Assembly (NCBI GenBank): GCA_017398165.1
Contig: JAFQHB010000072.1
Location: 1 to 7,591, forward strand
Source: Bacillota bacterium
GTDB taxonomy: Bacteria; Bacillota; Dehalobacteriia; UBA4068; UBA4997
Length of the DNA stretch: 7,591 bases
Reading direction: 5' to 3'
This document shows positions 1 to 5,696 of the stretch, one piece after another. The notes under the pieces were generated by a model that saw nothing but the letters and a program-made list of their open reading frames with translations, was not told where the DNA came from and searched no databases. Position 1 is the first letter of the stretch, and each line of letters starts with the position of its first letter. The position numbers were made by a program, and so were the translations under genes.

Positions 1-29
1 CAGCACTAAGCGTTGCGCGCAAGACAGAA

Positions 30-98
30 AAATAACTTGGGTGGGAGGGTGGGGCGGCGGGGACTGACGGGCGAGGTACATCCCTAAAAAGTTATTAT
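30..98 (+). repeat. G-rich intergenic repeat, copy A
   Basis: About 69 bp that recurs, inverted, at the right end of the window (7532-7591, and a shorter form at 7370-7427). It opens with AAATAACTTGGGTGGG and closes with CCCTAAAAAGTTATTATG, so the outer AATAACTT and AAGTTATT form imperfect terminal inverted repeats. The core carries a G-rich block (39-62), then CTGACGG and CGAGGTACA. Compared with the right-edge copy, the shared stretch of about 60 bp differs at only a handful of positions, far beyond chance. No coding potential is seen. It looks like a small dispersed element (MITE- or REP-like), but I do not recognise a named family. Confidence 0.75.
39..62 (+). other. G-quadruplex motif in repeat copy A
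   Basis: The G-tracts read G3-T-G3-A-G3-T-G4-CGGC-G4. Four or more tracts of at least three guanines separated by one-base linkers match the canonical pattern for a very stable parallel quadruplex. Folding is inferred from sequence alone. Confidence 0.7.
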
Positions 99-117
99 GG
101 GTTTATATCAACCCATA
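96..117. repeat. 8-bp perfect hairpin after repeat copy A
   Basis: TATGGGTT (96-103) and AACCCATA (110-117) are perfect inverted repeats around a 6-nt AT-rich loop. No T-tract follows on the plus strand, and the stem is only moderately GC-rich, so it is not a good terminator. It could be an operator-like palindrome or part of the repeat's flank. It is not present next to the right-edge copies. Confidence 0.45.
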
Positions 118-143
118 TCAATCAAAAAACCTTACAGAAAGTC

Positions 144-190
144 AAAATGCCACCCCTCAGCCGTAATCTACCGCCGCAATATGGCATTTT
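144..190 (-). terminator. Possible terminator downstream of the sirtuin gene
   Basis: AAAATGCCA (144-152) and TGGCATTTT (182-190) form a perfect 9-bp inverted repeat just past the sirtuin stop codon. Read on the minus strand, the second arm ends in TTTT, then GACTTT, giving an A-tract/T-tract layout that could work in either direction. The 29-nt loop is long and the T-tract is short, so this is a weak candidate. Confidence 0.35.
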
Positions 191-203
191 GCCTCCCGTT
201 ATG

Positions 204-935
204 TTACAGTGCCGCGAAAACCTCCCCGATGGGCGCGTGAATCACCAGATCCGCCCGGCTGTCCGCCGGGGTGGGCGTCATATTTATCAGCACCAGCCGT
301 CGCCCACGATAATAATTCAGCAGACCTGCCGCCGGATACACCACCAGCGAGGTACCGCCCACGATCAGCATATCCGCCGCACTGATATCGCGCACGCTGT
401 TTAACAGTATCTCATCATCCAGACCTTCCTCATACAGCACCACATCCGGCTTCACCAGGCCGCCGCAATCGTGGCAGTGCGGGATACCCTCCGCCGCCAG
501 AATATCCCCGGCGGTATGGAAACGCCCACAGCGGGTACAGTAATTCCGCAGCACCGAGCCGTGCAGCTCCAGCACTCTTTGAGATCCCGCCGCCTGATGC
601 AGCCCATCGATATTCTGCGTCACCACCGAGCGCAGATGCCCTGCCGCCTCCAGCTCGGCCAATTTGCGGTGGCAGGCATTGGGCTGGGCATCGGTAAATA
701 TCATCTTCGCCTTATAAAAGCGATAAAACTCCACCGTTTGGCGTTCAAAGAAGGTATGGCTGAGTATTGTCTCGGGCGGGTAAGCGTACTCCTGATTATA
801 CAGACCGTCCGTCGAGCGGAAATCCGGGATACCGCTCTCGGTCGAGACGCCTGCCCCACCGAAGAAAACTGCCCTCTTGCTTTCCTTTATCCATCCACGC
901 AGGGTTTCTATCGCCTGCTGCAAATTCTCCGCCAT
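204..935 (-). CDS. cobB: Sir2-family NAD-dependent protein deacylase
   Basis: A 243-residue sirtuin, the normal length for bacterial single-domain members. It removes acyl groups from protein lysines using NAD, releasing nicotinamide and O-acyl-ADP-ribose. The Rossmann/NAD motif GAGVSTESGIPDFRS is at residues 27-41, TQNIDGLH at 106-113, and the catalytic His125 lies in LELHG. The structural zinc site is Cys133-x2-Cys136 with Cys154-x2-Cys157, and GGTSLVVYPA supplies the later NAD loop. The Y-x2-R pair of desuccinylating sirtuins is not obvious: the matching helix reads FYRFYKAKM. I therefore infer mainly deacetylase activity. The ATG start follows AAAGGTGG on the minus strand at good spacing. 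It lies 75 nt downstream of pepF on the same strand, with no convincing terminator between, so co-transcription is likely. Family assignment is very sure; physiological substrates are unknown. Confidence 0.96.
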   Translation of the reverse strand: MAENLQQAIETLRGWIKESKRAVFFGGAGVSTESGIPDFRSTDGLYNQEYAYPPETILSHTFFERQTVEFYRFYKAKMIFTDAQPNACHRKLAELEAAGHLRSVVTQNIDGLHQAAGSQRVLELHGSVLRNYCTRCGRFHTAGDILAAEGIPHCHDCGGLVKPDVVLYEEGLDDEILLNSVRDISAADMLIVGGTSLVVYPAAGLLNYYRGRRLVLINMTPTPADSRADLVIHAPIGEVFAAL

Positions 936-974
936 TGTGCAGCCACCTTTCTTTTCAGTTTTTTGAAGATTTTT

Positions 975-1004
975 GGGGGGCTTTTTTAGTTTGGGCCGCC
1001 CCCC
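975..1004. repeat. GC-rich hairpin between pepF and the sirtuin gene
   Basis: GGGGGGC (975-981) and GCCCCCC (998-1004) form a perfect 7-bp stem with a 16-nt loop. On the transcribed (minus) strand it is followed by AAAAATC, not a T-tract, so it is not a classical intrinsic terminator. It could slow polymerase or protect the pepF end of a processed transcript. Confidence 0.5.
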
Positions 1005-1010
1005 GTGAGC

Positions 1011-2828
1011 TTACTCGCCCAGCAAGCCCTCCAGCTCATCGACCATCCCGGCGAAAACATCCATCGCCCGCTGCACCGTCTCGGGGCTTTCCATATCCAC
1101 ACCGGCCCCGCGCAGCAGATCGATCGGACTCTTGCTGCTGCCGCCGGAGAGGAAGCCGATATAATCGCGTACTTTGGCAGGCTCGCCGGAGAGGATGCCT
1201 GCCGCCAGAGCAGTCGCCGCACTCATACCGGTAGCGTATTTGTACACATAGAAAGAACGGTAAAAATGCGGGATACGGCTCCACTCCATATCAATGGCGC
1301 GGTCAACCACCATACCCTCGCCGAAATAATCAAGATTGAGCTGATAATAAGCATCCTGCAGGAATTTGCAGGAGAGTGCCTCGCCGCGCTCGGCCGCCGC
1401 GTGGATCAGCTTCTCAAACTCGGCAAACATCGTCTGGCGGAAAACAGTCCCACGGAAATCATCCAGATAATGATTGACCAGCATCAGACGCCGCTGCTTA
1501 TCCTGCTCTTTGTTCAGCAGATGGCGCAGCAGCAGCGTTTCATTGACGGTGCTGGCCACCTCGGCGACAAAAATCTCATAATCGCTGTATATATACGGCT
1601 GGTTTTGGTTGGAATAAAAAGAATGCATCGAATGACCCAGCTCGTGTGCCAGCGTAAAGACGCTGTTCAGATTGCCCTGATAATTCAGCAGGATAAAGGG
1701 CTTGGTGCCGTAGACACCGCTGGAATAGGCGCCGCTGGTCTTGCCGCGGTTTTCGGCTACATCCACCCAGCCATCCTCAAAAGCCGTGGCTGCCGTGCGG
1801 ACATAATCCTCGCCCAGCGGCTGCAGGGCATCCAGCACCGTCTGCACAGCTTCCTCATAGGGGATATCGCGCTGACTATCCTGCACCAGCGGCACGTAGA
1901 TATCATACATATGCAGTTCCTCTACCCCCAGCGCCTGGCGCCGCAGGTCGAGGTATCTATAAAAGGTCGGCAGATTGGCACGCACGCCCTCGATCAGGCT
2001 GTCATAGACCTGCTGCGGGATAGCCTCGCCAAAGAGTGCCGCCGCCAGTGCGCTGTCATAATGCCGCACACGGGATGCAAAGACGTTTTTCTTCACATTG
2101 GCCGCCAGCATCGCCGCCAGAGAGTTTTTGTTCGCCTCATAGGTGTTATACAGCCCCTCAAAGGCCGCCTGACGCACTTTGCGGTCGCTGCTTTCCATAA
2201 AGCGCAGATAGTTGCCGTGGGTGATCTCCACCAGCTCGCCGTTTTCATCCCGCACCGCCGGGAACTTGACATCGGCATTGTTGAACATCCCGAAAATCGT
2301 CCGCGGCGCCGCCATTACCTCGCCGGAGAGGGCCAGGATCTCTTCTTCCTCCTGGGTGCGGATATGCGGACGCATCCGCAAAATCTCGGCAAAGAAACGC
2401 TGATACAGCGCCAGCCCGGGCTGCTCCAGCCAGCCCTGCAGCTTCTCATCCCCGATGGCCAAAAACTCGGGATCCTCAAAGGCAAGTGCCGCCGATACGC
2501 GCACACCCAGATTCTGCGCCCGATCGGCCAGCCCCTGATATACGTGGTTGCCGTTATCCTCGTCCCGCTTCATCTGTGCATAGAGGAACAGCTTATCCAG
2601 CTGCTGCATCAGCTGCTCGCGCCAGCCCAGATATTCCGCCAGACGCTCCGGGCTATCCCCCAGAGTCCCGGCGAAGCCTGCCGCCTCGGCCAGCAGCGTC
2701 TCGGCCTGCTTGTAAGCCTGCTCCCACTGATTATCATCGGCAAAAACCGACTCTACGTCCCATTTGAGCTGCTCCGGCACATCCTCCCGCCCGGGCAGCT
2801 TTTTGATATTCTCCTGTTGTTCAGTCAC
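1011..2828 (-). CDS. pepF: Oligoendopeptidase F (M3 family metallopeptidase)
   Basis: A 605-residue cytoplasmic zinc endopeptidase of the M3/PepF family, which cleaves short oligopeptides. The length matches the family (about 600). The zinc-binding motif HELGH is at residues 395-399 (ligands His395 and His399, catalytic Glu396). Glu423 in the EIFVAEVASTVNE segment is the likely third ligand. The conserved C-terminal substrate-binding stretch IPHFYRSFYVYKYATG is at 519-534, with His521 and the following tyrosines. The N-terminal two-thirds is helical, as expected, and no signal peptide is seen. The start is GTG, chosen because a perfect AAGGAGGT sits 8 nt upstream (2837-2844 on the plus strand). 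A leader of about 100 nt with its own promoter candidate precedes it. The sirtuin gene follows 75 nt downstream. Identity is very sure; whether it serves nutrition, pheromone turnover or general peptide recycling is not shown. Confidence 0.97.
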   Translation of the reverse strand: MTEQQENIKKLPGREDVPEQLKWDVESVFADDNQWEQAYKQAETLLAEAAGFAGTLGDSPERLAEYLGWREQLMQQLDKLFLYAQMKRDEDNGNHVYQGLADRAQNLGVRVSAALAFEDPEFLAIGDEKLQGWLEQPGLALYQRFFAEILRMRPHIRTQEEEEILALSGEVMAAPRTIFGMFNNADVKFPAVRDENGELVEITHGNYLRFMESSDRKVRQAAFEGLYNTYEANKNSLAAMLAANVKKNVFASRVRHYDSALAAALFGEAIPQQVYDSLIEGVRANLPTFYRYLDLRRQALGVEELHMYDIYVPLVQDSQRDIPYEEAVQTVLDALQPLGEDYVRTAATAFEDGWVDVAENRGKTSGAYSSGVYGTKPFILLNYQGNLNSVFTLAHELGHSMHSFYSNQNQPYIYSDYEIFVAEVASTVNETLLLRHLLNKEQDKQRRLMLVNHYLDDFRGTVFRQTMFAEFEKLIHAAAERGEALSCKFLQDAYYQLNLDYFGEGMVVDRAIDMEWSRIPHFYRSFYVYKYATGMSAATALAAGILSGEPAKVRDYIGFLSGGSSKSPIDLLRGAGVDMESPETVQRAMDVFAGMVDELEGLLGE

Positions 2829-2912
2829 AGTATATTACCTCCTTATCACAGCTATCGAATAATATTGCACACAAATAATGTATCTGCAAAGTACGGCTCA
2901 AAAGCAAATGCC

Positions 2913-2928
2913 GCCCGCACACGCGGGC
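2913..2928 (-). promoter_or_regulatory. Hairpin in the pepF leader
   Basis: GCCCGC (2913-2918) and GCGGGC (2923-2928) form a perfect 6-bp GC stem with a 4-nt loop inside the inferred 5' untranslated leader of pepF. It starts just after the predicted transcription start. It has no T-tract and no overlap with the Shine-Dalgarno site. A 5'-stabilising role is one inference. Confidence 0.4.
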
Positions 2929-2937
2929 ACACCCTAT

Positions 2938-2946
2938 ATTATAACA
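2938..2946 (-). promoter_or_regulatory. Extended -10 promoter candidate for pepF
   Basis: On the minus strand the sequence reads TG-T-TATAAT, a perfect extended -10 element. No good -35 hexamer lies 16-18 nt upstream (CATATA is there), which is typical of extended -10 promoters. An ACCGG/CCGGT inverted repeat (2946-2959) occupies the spacer immediately upstream and could be an operator. The predicted start would be near 2931, giving a leader of about 100 nt. Confidence 0.5.
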
Positions 2947-3044
2947 CCGGGCGGCCGGTTTATATGCAGTATATAGTGCAAGGTATAGCACATTGGTCGG
3001 TTTTATACCCGTACTGTGCACAGCCTGTTGGAAAATCCCGCCAG

Positions 3045-3145
3045 CTTTCCACAGGGCGGTTGTGGGTAAATCCTGCCAGCCCGCACCAGCAGTGGGCTGT
3101 GAGTTATTCACAAAGTTTTCCACATTATCCACAGCTTAATGCACA
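3045..3145 (+). promoter_or_regulatory. DnaA-box cluster (possible replication-control site)
   Basis: Three perfect matches to the DnaA-box consensus TTWTNCACA lie on one strand: TTATTCACA (3104-3112), TTTTCCACA (3116-3124) and TTATCCACA (3125-3133). The last is the strongest known box and abuts the second directly. One-mismatch boxes flank them: CTTTCCACA (3045-3053), TAATGCACA (3137-3145) and, on the minus strand, TTACCCACA (3061-3069). An AT-rich stretch with a run of seven T (3187-3193) lies just to the right, where an unwinding element would be expected. It could be the chromosomal origin, a DnaA-titrating cluster or a DnaA-responsive regulatory region for pepF. No dnaA, dnaN, rpmH or gidA gene is near, so origin status is unproven. 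Confidence 0.7.
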
Positions 3146-3278
3146 GGTCGGTGACTTTTTCACCTGATATTCTATGTATACCTGTATTTTTTTACAGCAT
3201 ACTGCATTTTCCGACGCTATATTCTGCCTGCACGTGAAATAACCCCTGATACCGACATCTATCACTATGCACTATAAT

Positions 3279-3905
3279 CTATTCTCTGATCTGCGCCCAC
3301 TGCTCCGGCTCCACCAGCTCGGCCAGCCGTGCCGAGCGCCAGTCCGCCCCGGCGTTGGTAAAACCGTTGGGAGCATAATCTGCCGCATCCACACCGGCCA
3401 GTCTGTCTGCCCACGGGCGCACCGCCCCGGCCAGCATACGGCGCACCAGCTCATCCTCACCGGCATTGATGACCGCCGCCCGCAGCGCCTCGGCCCGGTC
3501 GGTCTTGGGCAGGCAGCAATGTGTGCGGCAGGTAAAAGTCCGCACCTGATGTGCGCTGCAGCACTTGGCGTCCTCATCCAGCAGATGACAGGCCCCGTTT
3601 GGCTTGCGGCGCAGCGTCAGATCCACCGCCTCGCCCCAGAAATCCAGCTCACCCACCAGCATCAGCCAGTCCGCCGGATCACCCGGCTGACCTGCCAGGA
3701 AATAATCCGGCCACGTCAGCGGTACACGCTCGTGACAGCAGCCGTCGCAGCCATAGCAATCCGCCAGCGTCGCTGCCTGGAATTCATCAAGGGCATCCAT
3801 ATACTCGCCGACTGTCGCATCATCGGCCAGCACCTGCACATCATAAGCAAAGGTATATTCATCCAGCGGACACAGCCATACCTTGACACCACGATTCTCA
3901 GCCAT
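3279..3905 (-). CDS. YkgJ-like cysteine-cluster protein
   Basis: A 208-residue soluble protein with the cysteine layout of the YkgJ/UPF0153 family, proposed to bind zinc or iron, or an Fe-S cluster. The first cluster is Cys50-x2-Cys53-x2-Cys56-Cys57. The second region has Cys106, Cys115-Cys116 and Cys126-x3-Cys130-Cys131, with VRTFTCR resembling the family's Cys-Arg segment. The doubled cysteines give more than the usual eight and are worth noting. Residues 1-45 form an acidic leader, and the C-terminal 70 residues are outside the conserved core. The ATG is separated from the folD stop by only 6 nt. A weak purine-rich site (GGAAAGG) lies inside folD, so translational coupling is likely. Biochemical function is unknown in the family. 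Assignment to the family is good; a role tied to folate is only suggested by the neighbour. Confidence 0.82.
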   Translation of the reverse strand: MAENRGVKVWLCPLDEYTFAYDVQVLADDATVGEYMDALDEFQAATLADCYGCDGCCHERVPLTWPDYFLAGQPGDPADWLMLVGELDFWGEAVDLTLRRKPNGACHLLDEDAKCCSAHQVRTFTCRTHCCLPKTDRAEALRAAVINAGEDELVRRMLAGAVRPWADRLAGVDAADYAPNGFTNAGADWRSARLAELVEPEQWAQIRE

Positions 3906-3911
3906 ACAGCA

Positions 3912-4757
3912 TCACTGCCTTTCCGCCGCCTCGACAACGTGACGGCACAGCACGGCGGTAGTCACCAGCCCCACACCGCCCGGCACGGGGGATGCCGCCG
4001 CTACGATGCCCTCGGCCGCTGCAAAATCCACATCACCGCAGATCTTGCCGGGATTCTCGGGGTCGGCATTAACGCCGACATCCAGCACCACCTGGTCGGA
4101 GGACAGCCATTCGCCCTGCACCAGACGGGGGCGGCCAACTGCCGCCAGCACGATATCAGCCTCGCGGCACAGCGCCGGCAAATCCTGTGAGCGCGAATGA
4201 CAGACGGTAACGGTGGCATCTGCCGCCAGCAGCAGCATCGCCAGCGGCTTGCCCACCACCATAGAACGCCCCAGCACCACCGCACGCCTGCCGGAGAGCG
4301 GTACCTGGTAATAGCGCAGCATCTCCATCACTGCCGAGGGCGTACACGGCGCAAAGCCCTCGCTGCCGCAGAACACCGCCGCAGCCGAAGCCTCGGCCAG
4401 GCAGTCAACGTCCTTTTCCACCGGGATCAGTGCCCGCAGCGCATCCTCATCCAGATTCTTCGGCAGCGGGCTGAAGAAAAACATCCCGTGTACCGTGGGA
4501 TCTGCCGCCGCCGCCTGCAGCTTGGCCGCGAAATCCTGCTGTGCCACATCCGCCGGCAGTGTCACCAAACGGCACTCCACCGCCGCGCGCTCACAATGCC
4601 GTTTGATCGATGCCTCATAAGCCACGTCATCCGGACGTTCACCCACACGGAACACCGCCAGACAAGGCGTTTTACCGGCTGCTGCCAGCTTCTCCGCTCT
4701 TTCTTTGGTATCGGCCATAATAGCCGCAGCAACTTCTTTACCGGTCAATCTCTGCAT
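3912..4757 (-). CDS. folD: FolD, methylenetetrahydrofolate dehydrogenase/cyclohydrolase
   Basis: A 281-residue cytoplasmic enzyme interconverting 5,10-methylene-, 5,10-methenyl- and 10-formyl-tetrahydrofolate, supplying one-carbon units for purines and formyl-Met. Numbering from the ATG: Tyr47 and Lys52 in YEASIK, SPLPKNLDE at 96-104, KDVD at 115-118, PCTP at 137-140, the nucleotide-binding GRSMVVGKP at 163-171, GDVDF near 241-245 and PVPGGVG at 257-263. Length is normal. Two classical active-site positions differ. The Tyr-x3-Lys spacing is one residue longer, and the Gln before the PLP segment is replaced within FFFSPLP. I recall similar variation in clostridial FolD proteins, so this looks like a subfamily and not a damaged gene. 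I chose the ATG at 4757; a GTG four codons upstream (4769) is also possible, and neither has a strong ribosome-binding site. The ykgJ-like gene follows after 6 nt. Confidence 0.93.
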   Translation of the reverse strand: MQRLTGKEVAAAIMADTKERAEKLAAAGKTPCLAVFRVGERPDDVAYEASIKRHCERAAVECRLVTLPADVAQQDFAAKLQAAAADPTVHGMFFFSPLPKNLDEDALRALIPVEKDVDCLAEASAAAVFCGSEGFAPCTPSAVMEMLRYYQVPLSGRRAVVLGRSMVVGKPLAMLLLAADATVTVCHSRSQDLPALCREADIVLAAVGRPRLVQGEWLSSDQVVLDVGVNADPENPGKICGDVDFAAAEGIVAAASPVPGGVGLVTTAVLCRHVVEAAERQ

Positions 4758-4850
4758 AATAAATACCACTATCTTTATTCTTATGTTGAAAAATAATAAA
4801 TTCAGCAGTTTAATTTAATGAATAAAACTCTCCCCAAGCATCTATACTTA

Positions 4851-4885
4851 TTCACTATTCACTATTCACTCTTCACTATTGACTC
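4851..4885. repeat. 7-bp tandem repeat, five units, overlapping a gene end
   Basis: The plus strand reads TTCACTA, TTCACTA, TTCACTC, TTCACTA, TTGACTC: five adjacent heptamers with two slightly diverged units. Three units extend into the 3' end of the PLC-like gene and encode its last residues (VNSEE) and stop. Arrays of this TTCACTA type occur at intergenic junctions in diverse bacterial genomes, in my general recollection. Confidence 0.85.
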
Positions 4886-5651
4886 TCTGCCGGTACTCCT
4901 GTACCAGCAGCCTTTCGACCTCATCAAACCACTGCCACATCTCCGCCGCCAGATCGCTGCGTATCTGCCCGATCAACCCGGCCAATGCCGCCACACTGCC
5001 GCCGGTAATACCGTGACGCCGCTTCAGCTGGCTCAGATACTTGGCGGCGCAATCCTCCGGCGTGACGTTCAATATCGAGAAACGCTCGTCCAATGTCTGC
5101 AGCACCCGGCGGATATTCTGCTCCTGGCCGCCGTCAAAAGCCGCCAGCGAATCAATGACCGTCTGCATCACCCGGTTATCGTGGATAGCCAGCATCAGCA
5201 TTTCACCCAGCTCCGGCCGCAGCGAAGCGACCTCCAGCTCGGCCGCCAGCTCCACCAGATTATGCGATTTCCACAGAGCATACTCCCGCGGCAAACCACA
5301 AGCCGCCATCGCCTGCGGGATATACGGCAGACAGCGCAGAAAACACCAGCCAAGCGGGCTGTACCAGGCCTCATCCGCGTAGGTATCAAAGCCGCAGCCA
5401 TCAATGCCATGCAGCCAGACGCCCAGCGCCAATGCCTCATCTGCCGGCCGCCGGCGCAGCATAAAATCATAAAAATCCGCACCGTGCCCGTGCCAGTAAT
5501 CCCGGCTAAGCCCCATCCCGCCGACAAAATCCGGCAGTATCGAGCCGACATAGAGCAGCCGCCGCTCATAATCATCAAAATCCCGTGCGAAAGGGCCGGG
5601 AGCTGCCGACAATATCCGATCCGTCATATAAATATGCGCTAAAGGAAACAT
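4866..5651 (-). CDS. Zinc-dependent phospholipase C-like protein
   Basis: A 261-residue protein resembling the zinc-dependent phospholipase C / S1-P1 nuclease-like fold (Zn_dep_PLPC family). Visible metal-ligand candidates in family order are His6 near the N-terminus (MFPLAHIYM), Asp41 in VGSILPD, His54 and His56 in WHGHG, His81 and Asp84 in WLHGID, Asp88, and His130 with Glu134 in KSHNLVE. Secreted members such as alpha-toxin carry a signal peptide; none is seen here, so the protein is probably intracellular. Its lipid or other phosphoester substrate is unknown. The ATG follows GGAGG at a slightly short spacing of 4 nt. The C-terminus is encoded by a tandem repeat (VNSEE). folD starts 108 nt downstream on the same strand with no terminator seen, so an operon is possible. 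Family assignment is moderate and enzymatic activity is inferred. Confidence 0.72.
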   Translation of the reverse strand: MFPLAHIYMTDRILSAAPGPFARDFDDYERRLLYVGSILPDFVGGMGLSRDYWHGHGADFYDFMLRRRPADEALALGVWLHGIDGCGFDTYADEAWYSPLGWCFLRCLPYIPQAMAACGLPREYALWKSHNLVELAAELEVASLRPELGEMLMLAIHDNRVMQTVIDSLAAFDGGQEQNIRRVLQTLDERFSILNVTPEDCAAKYLSQLKRRHGITGGSVAALAGLIGQIRSDLAAEMWQWFDEVERLLVQEYRQRVNSEE

Positions 5652-5660
5652 AAATCCTCC

Positions 5661-5689
5661 TTTTCAAATCTGCCGCTTTGTGCTATATT
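5661..5689 (+). promoter_or_regulatory. Promoter candidate for the yitT-like gene
   Basis: TTTTCA (5661-5666, four of six to TTGACA), a 17-nt spacer, and TATATT (5684-5689) preceded by TG one base upstream, an extended -10. The predicted start near 5696 leaves a leader of about 33 nt with AAGGAA placed 9 nt before the ATG. The -35 overlaps the 5' end of the divergent PLC-like gene's leader. Confidence 0.5.
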
Positions 5690-5690
5690 T

Positions 5691-5696
5691 ATTATA
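5691..5696 (-). promoter_or_regulatory. Promoter -10 candidate for the PLC-like gene
   Basis: On the minus strand this is a perfect TATAAT, 39 nt upstream of the PLC-like ATG. The hexamer 17 nt further upstream (TTCCTT) is a poor -35. It lies against the divergent promoter, so the two RNA polymerase sites overlap in the 77-nt gap. Confidence 0.45.

Larger units (their letters stand above)
2845..3278. other. Long non-coding gap between the ykgJ-like gene and pepF
   Basis: This stretch holds no credible gene. The only open frames crossing it have no ribosome-binding site and no recognisable product. From the pepF side it contains the leader hairpin, the extended -10 promoter with its spacer palindrome, several small inverted repeats (for example CAGCCC/GGGCTG at 3077-3099 and GGTGA/TCACC at 3150-3164), a cluster of DnaA boxes (3045-3145) and an AT-rich segment (about 3156-3225). 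I see no clear terminator for the upstream ykgJ-like gene. Confidence 0.7.

Noticed and set aside
2821..3132. A 103-residue minus-strand open frame in the gap upstream of pepF
   Set aside because: Part of it is encoded by DnaA boxes and the promoter/leader of pepF. It has no ribosome-binding site and no recognisable sequence, so it is treated as chance.
1005..3167. A 720-residue open frame antisense to pepF
   Set aside because: It is antisense to a fully motif-supported peptidase, has no ribosome-binding site or recognisable domain, and is explained by codon bias in a GC-rich gene.
3182..3197. CTGT-N8-ACAG, the gammaproteobacterial LexA box pattern
   Set aside because: Bacillota LexA recognises a different motif (GAAC-N4-GTTC type). 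The match is mostly a T-run inside an AT-rich region and no SOS gene is near.
4758..4865. Possible riboswitch upstream of folD (for example tetrahydrofolate)
   Set aside because: The gap is short, AT-rich and partly a tandem repeat. No conserved aptamer-like helices were recognised.
4851..4885. CRISPR-like array
   Set aside because: The 7-bp units are directly adjacent with no spacers, and no cas gene is present.
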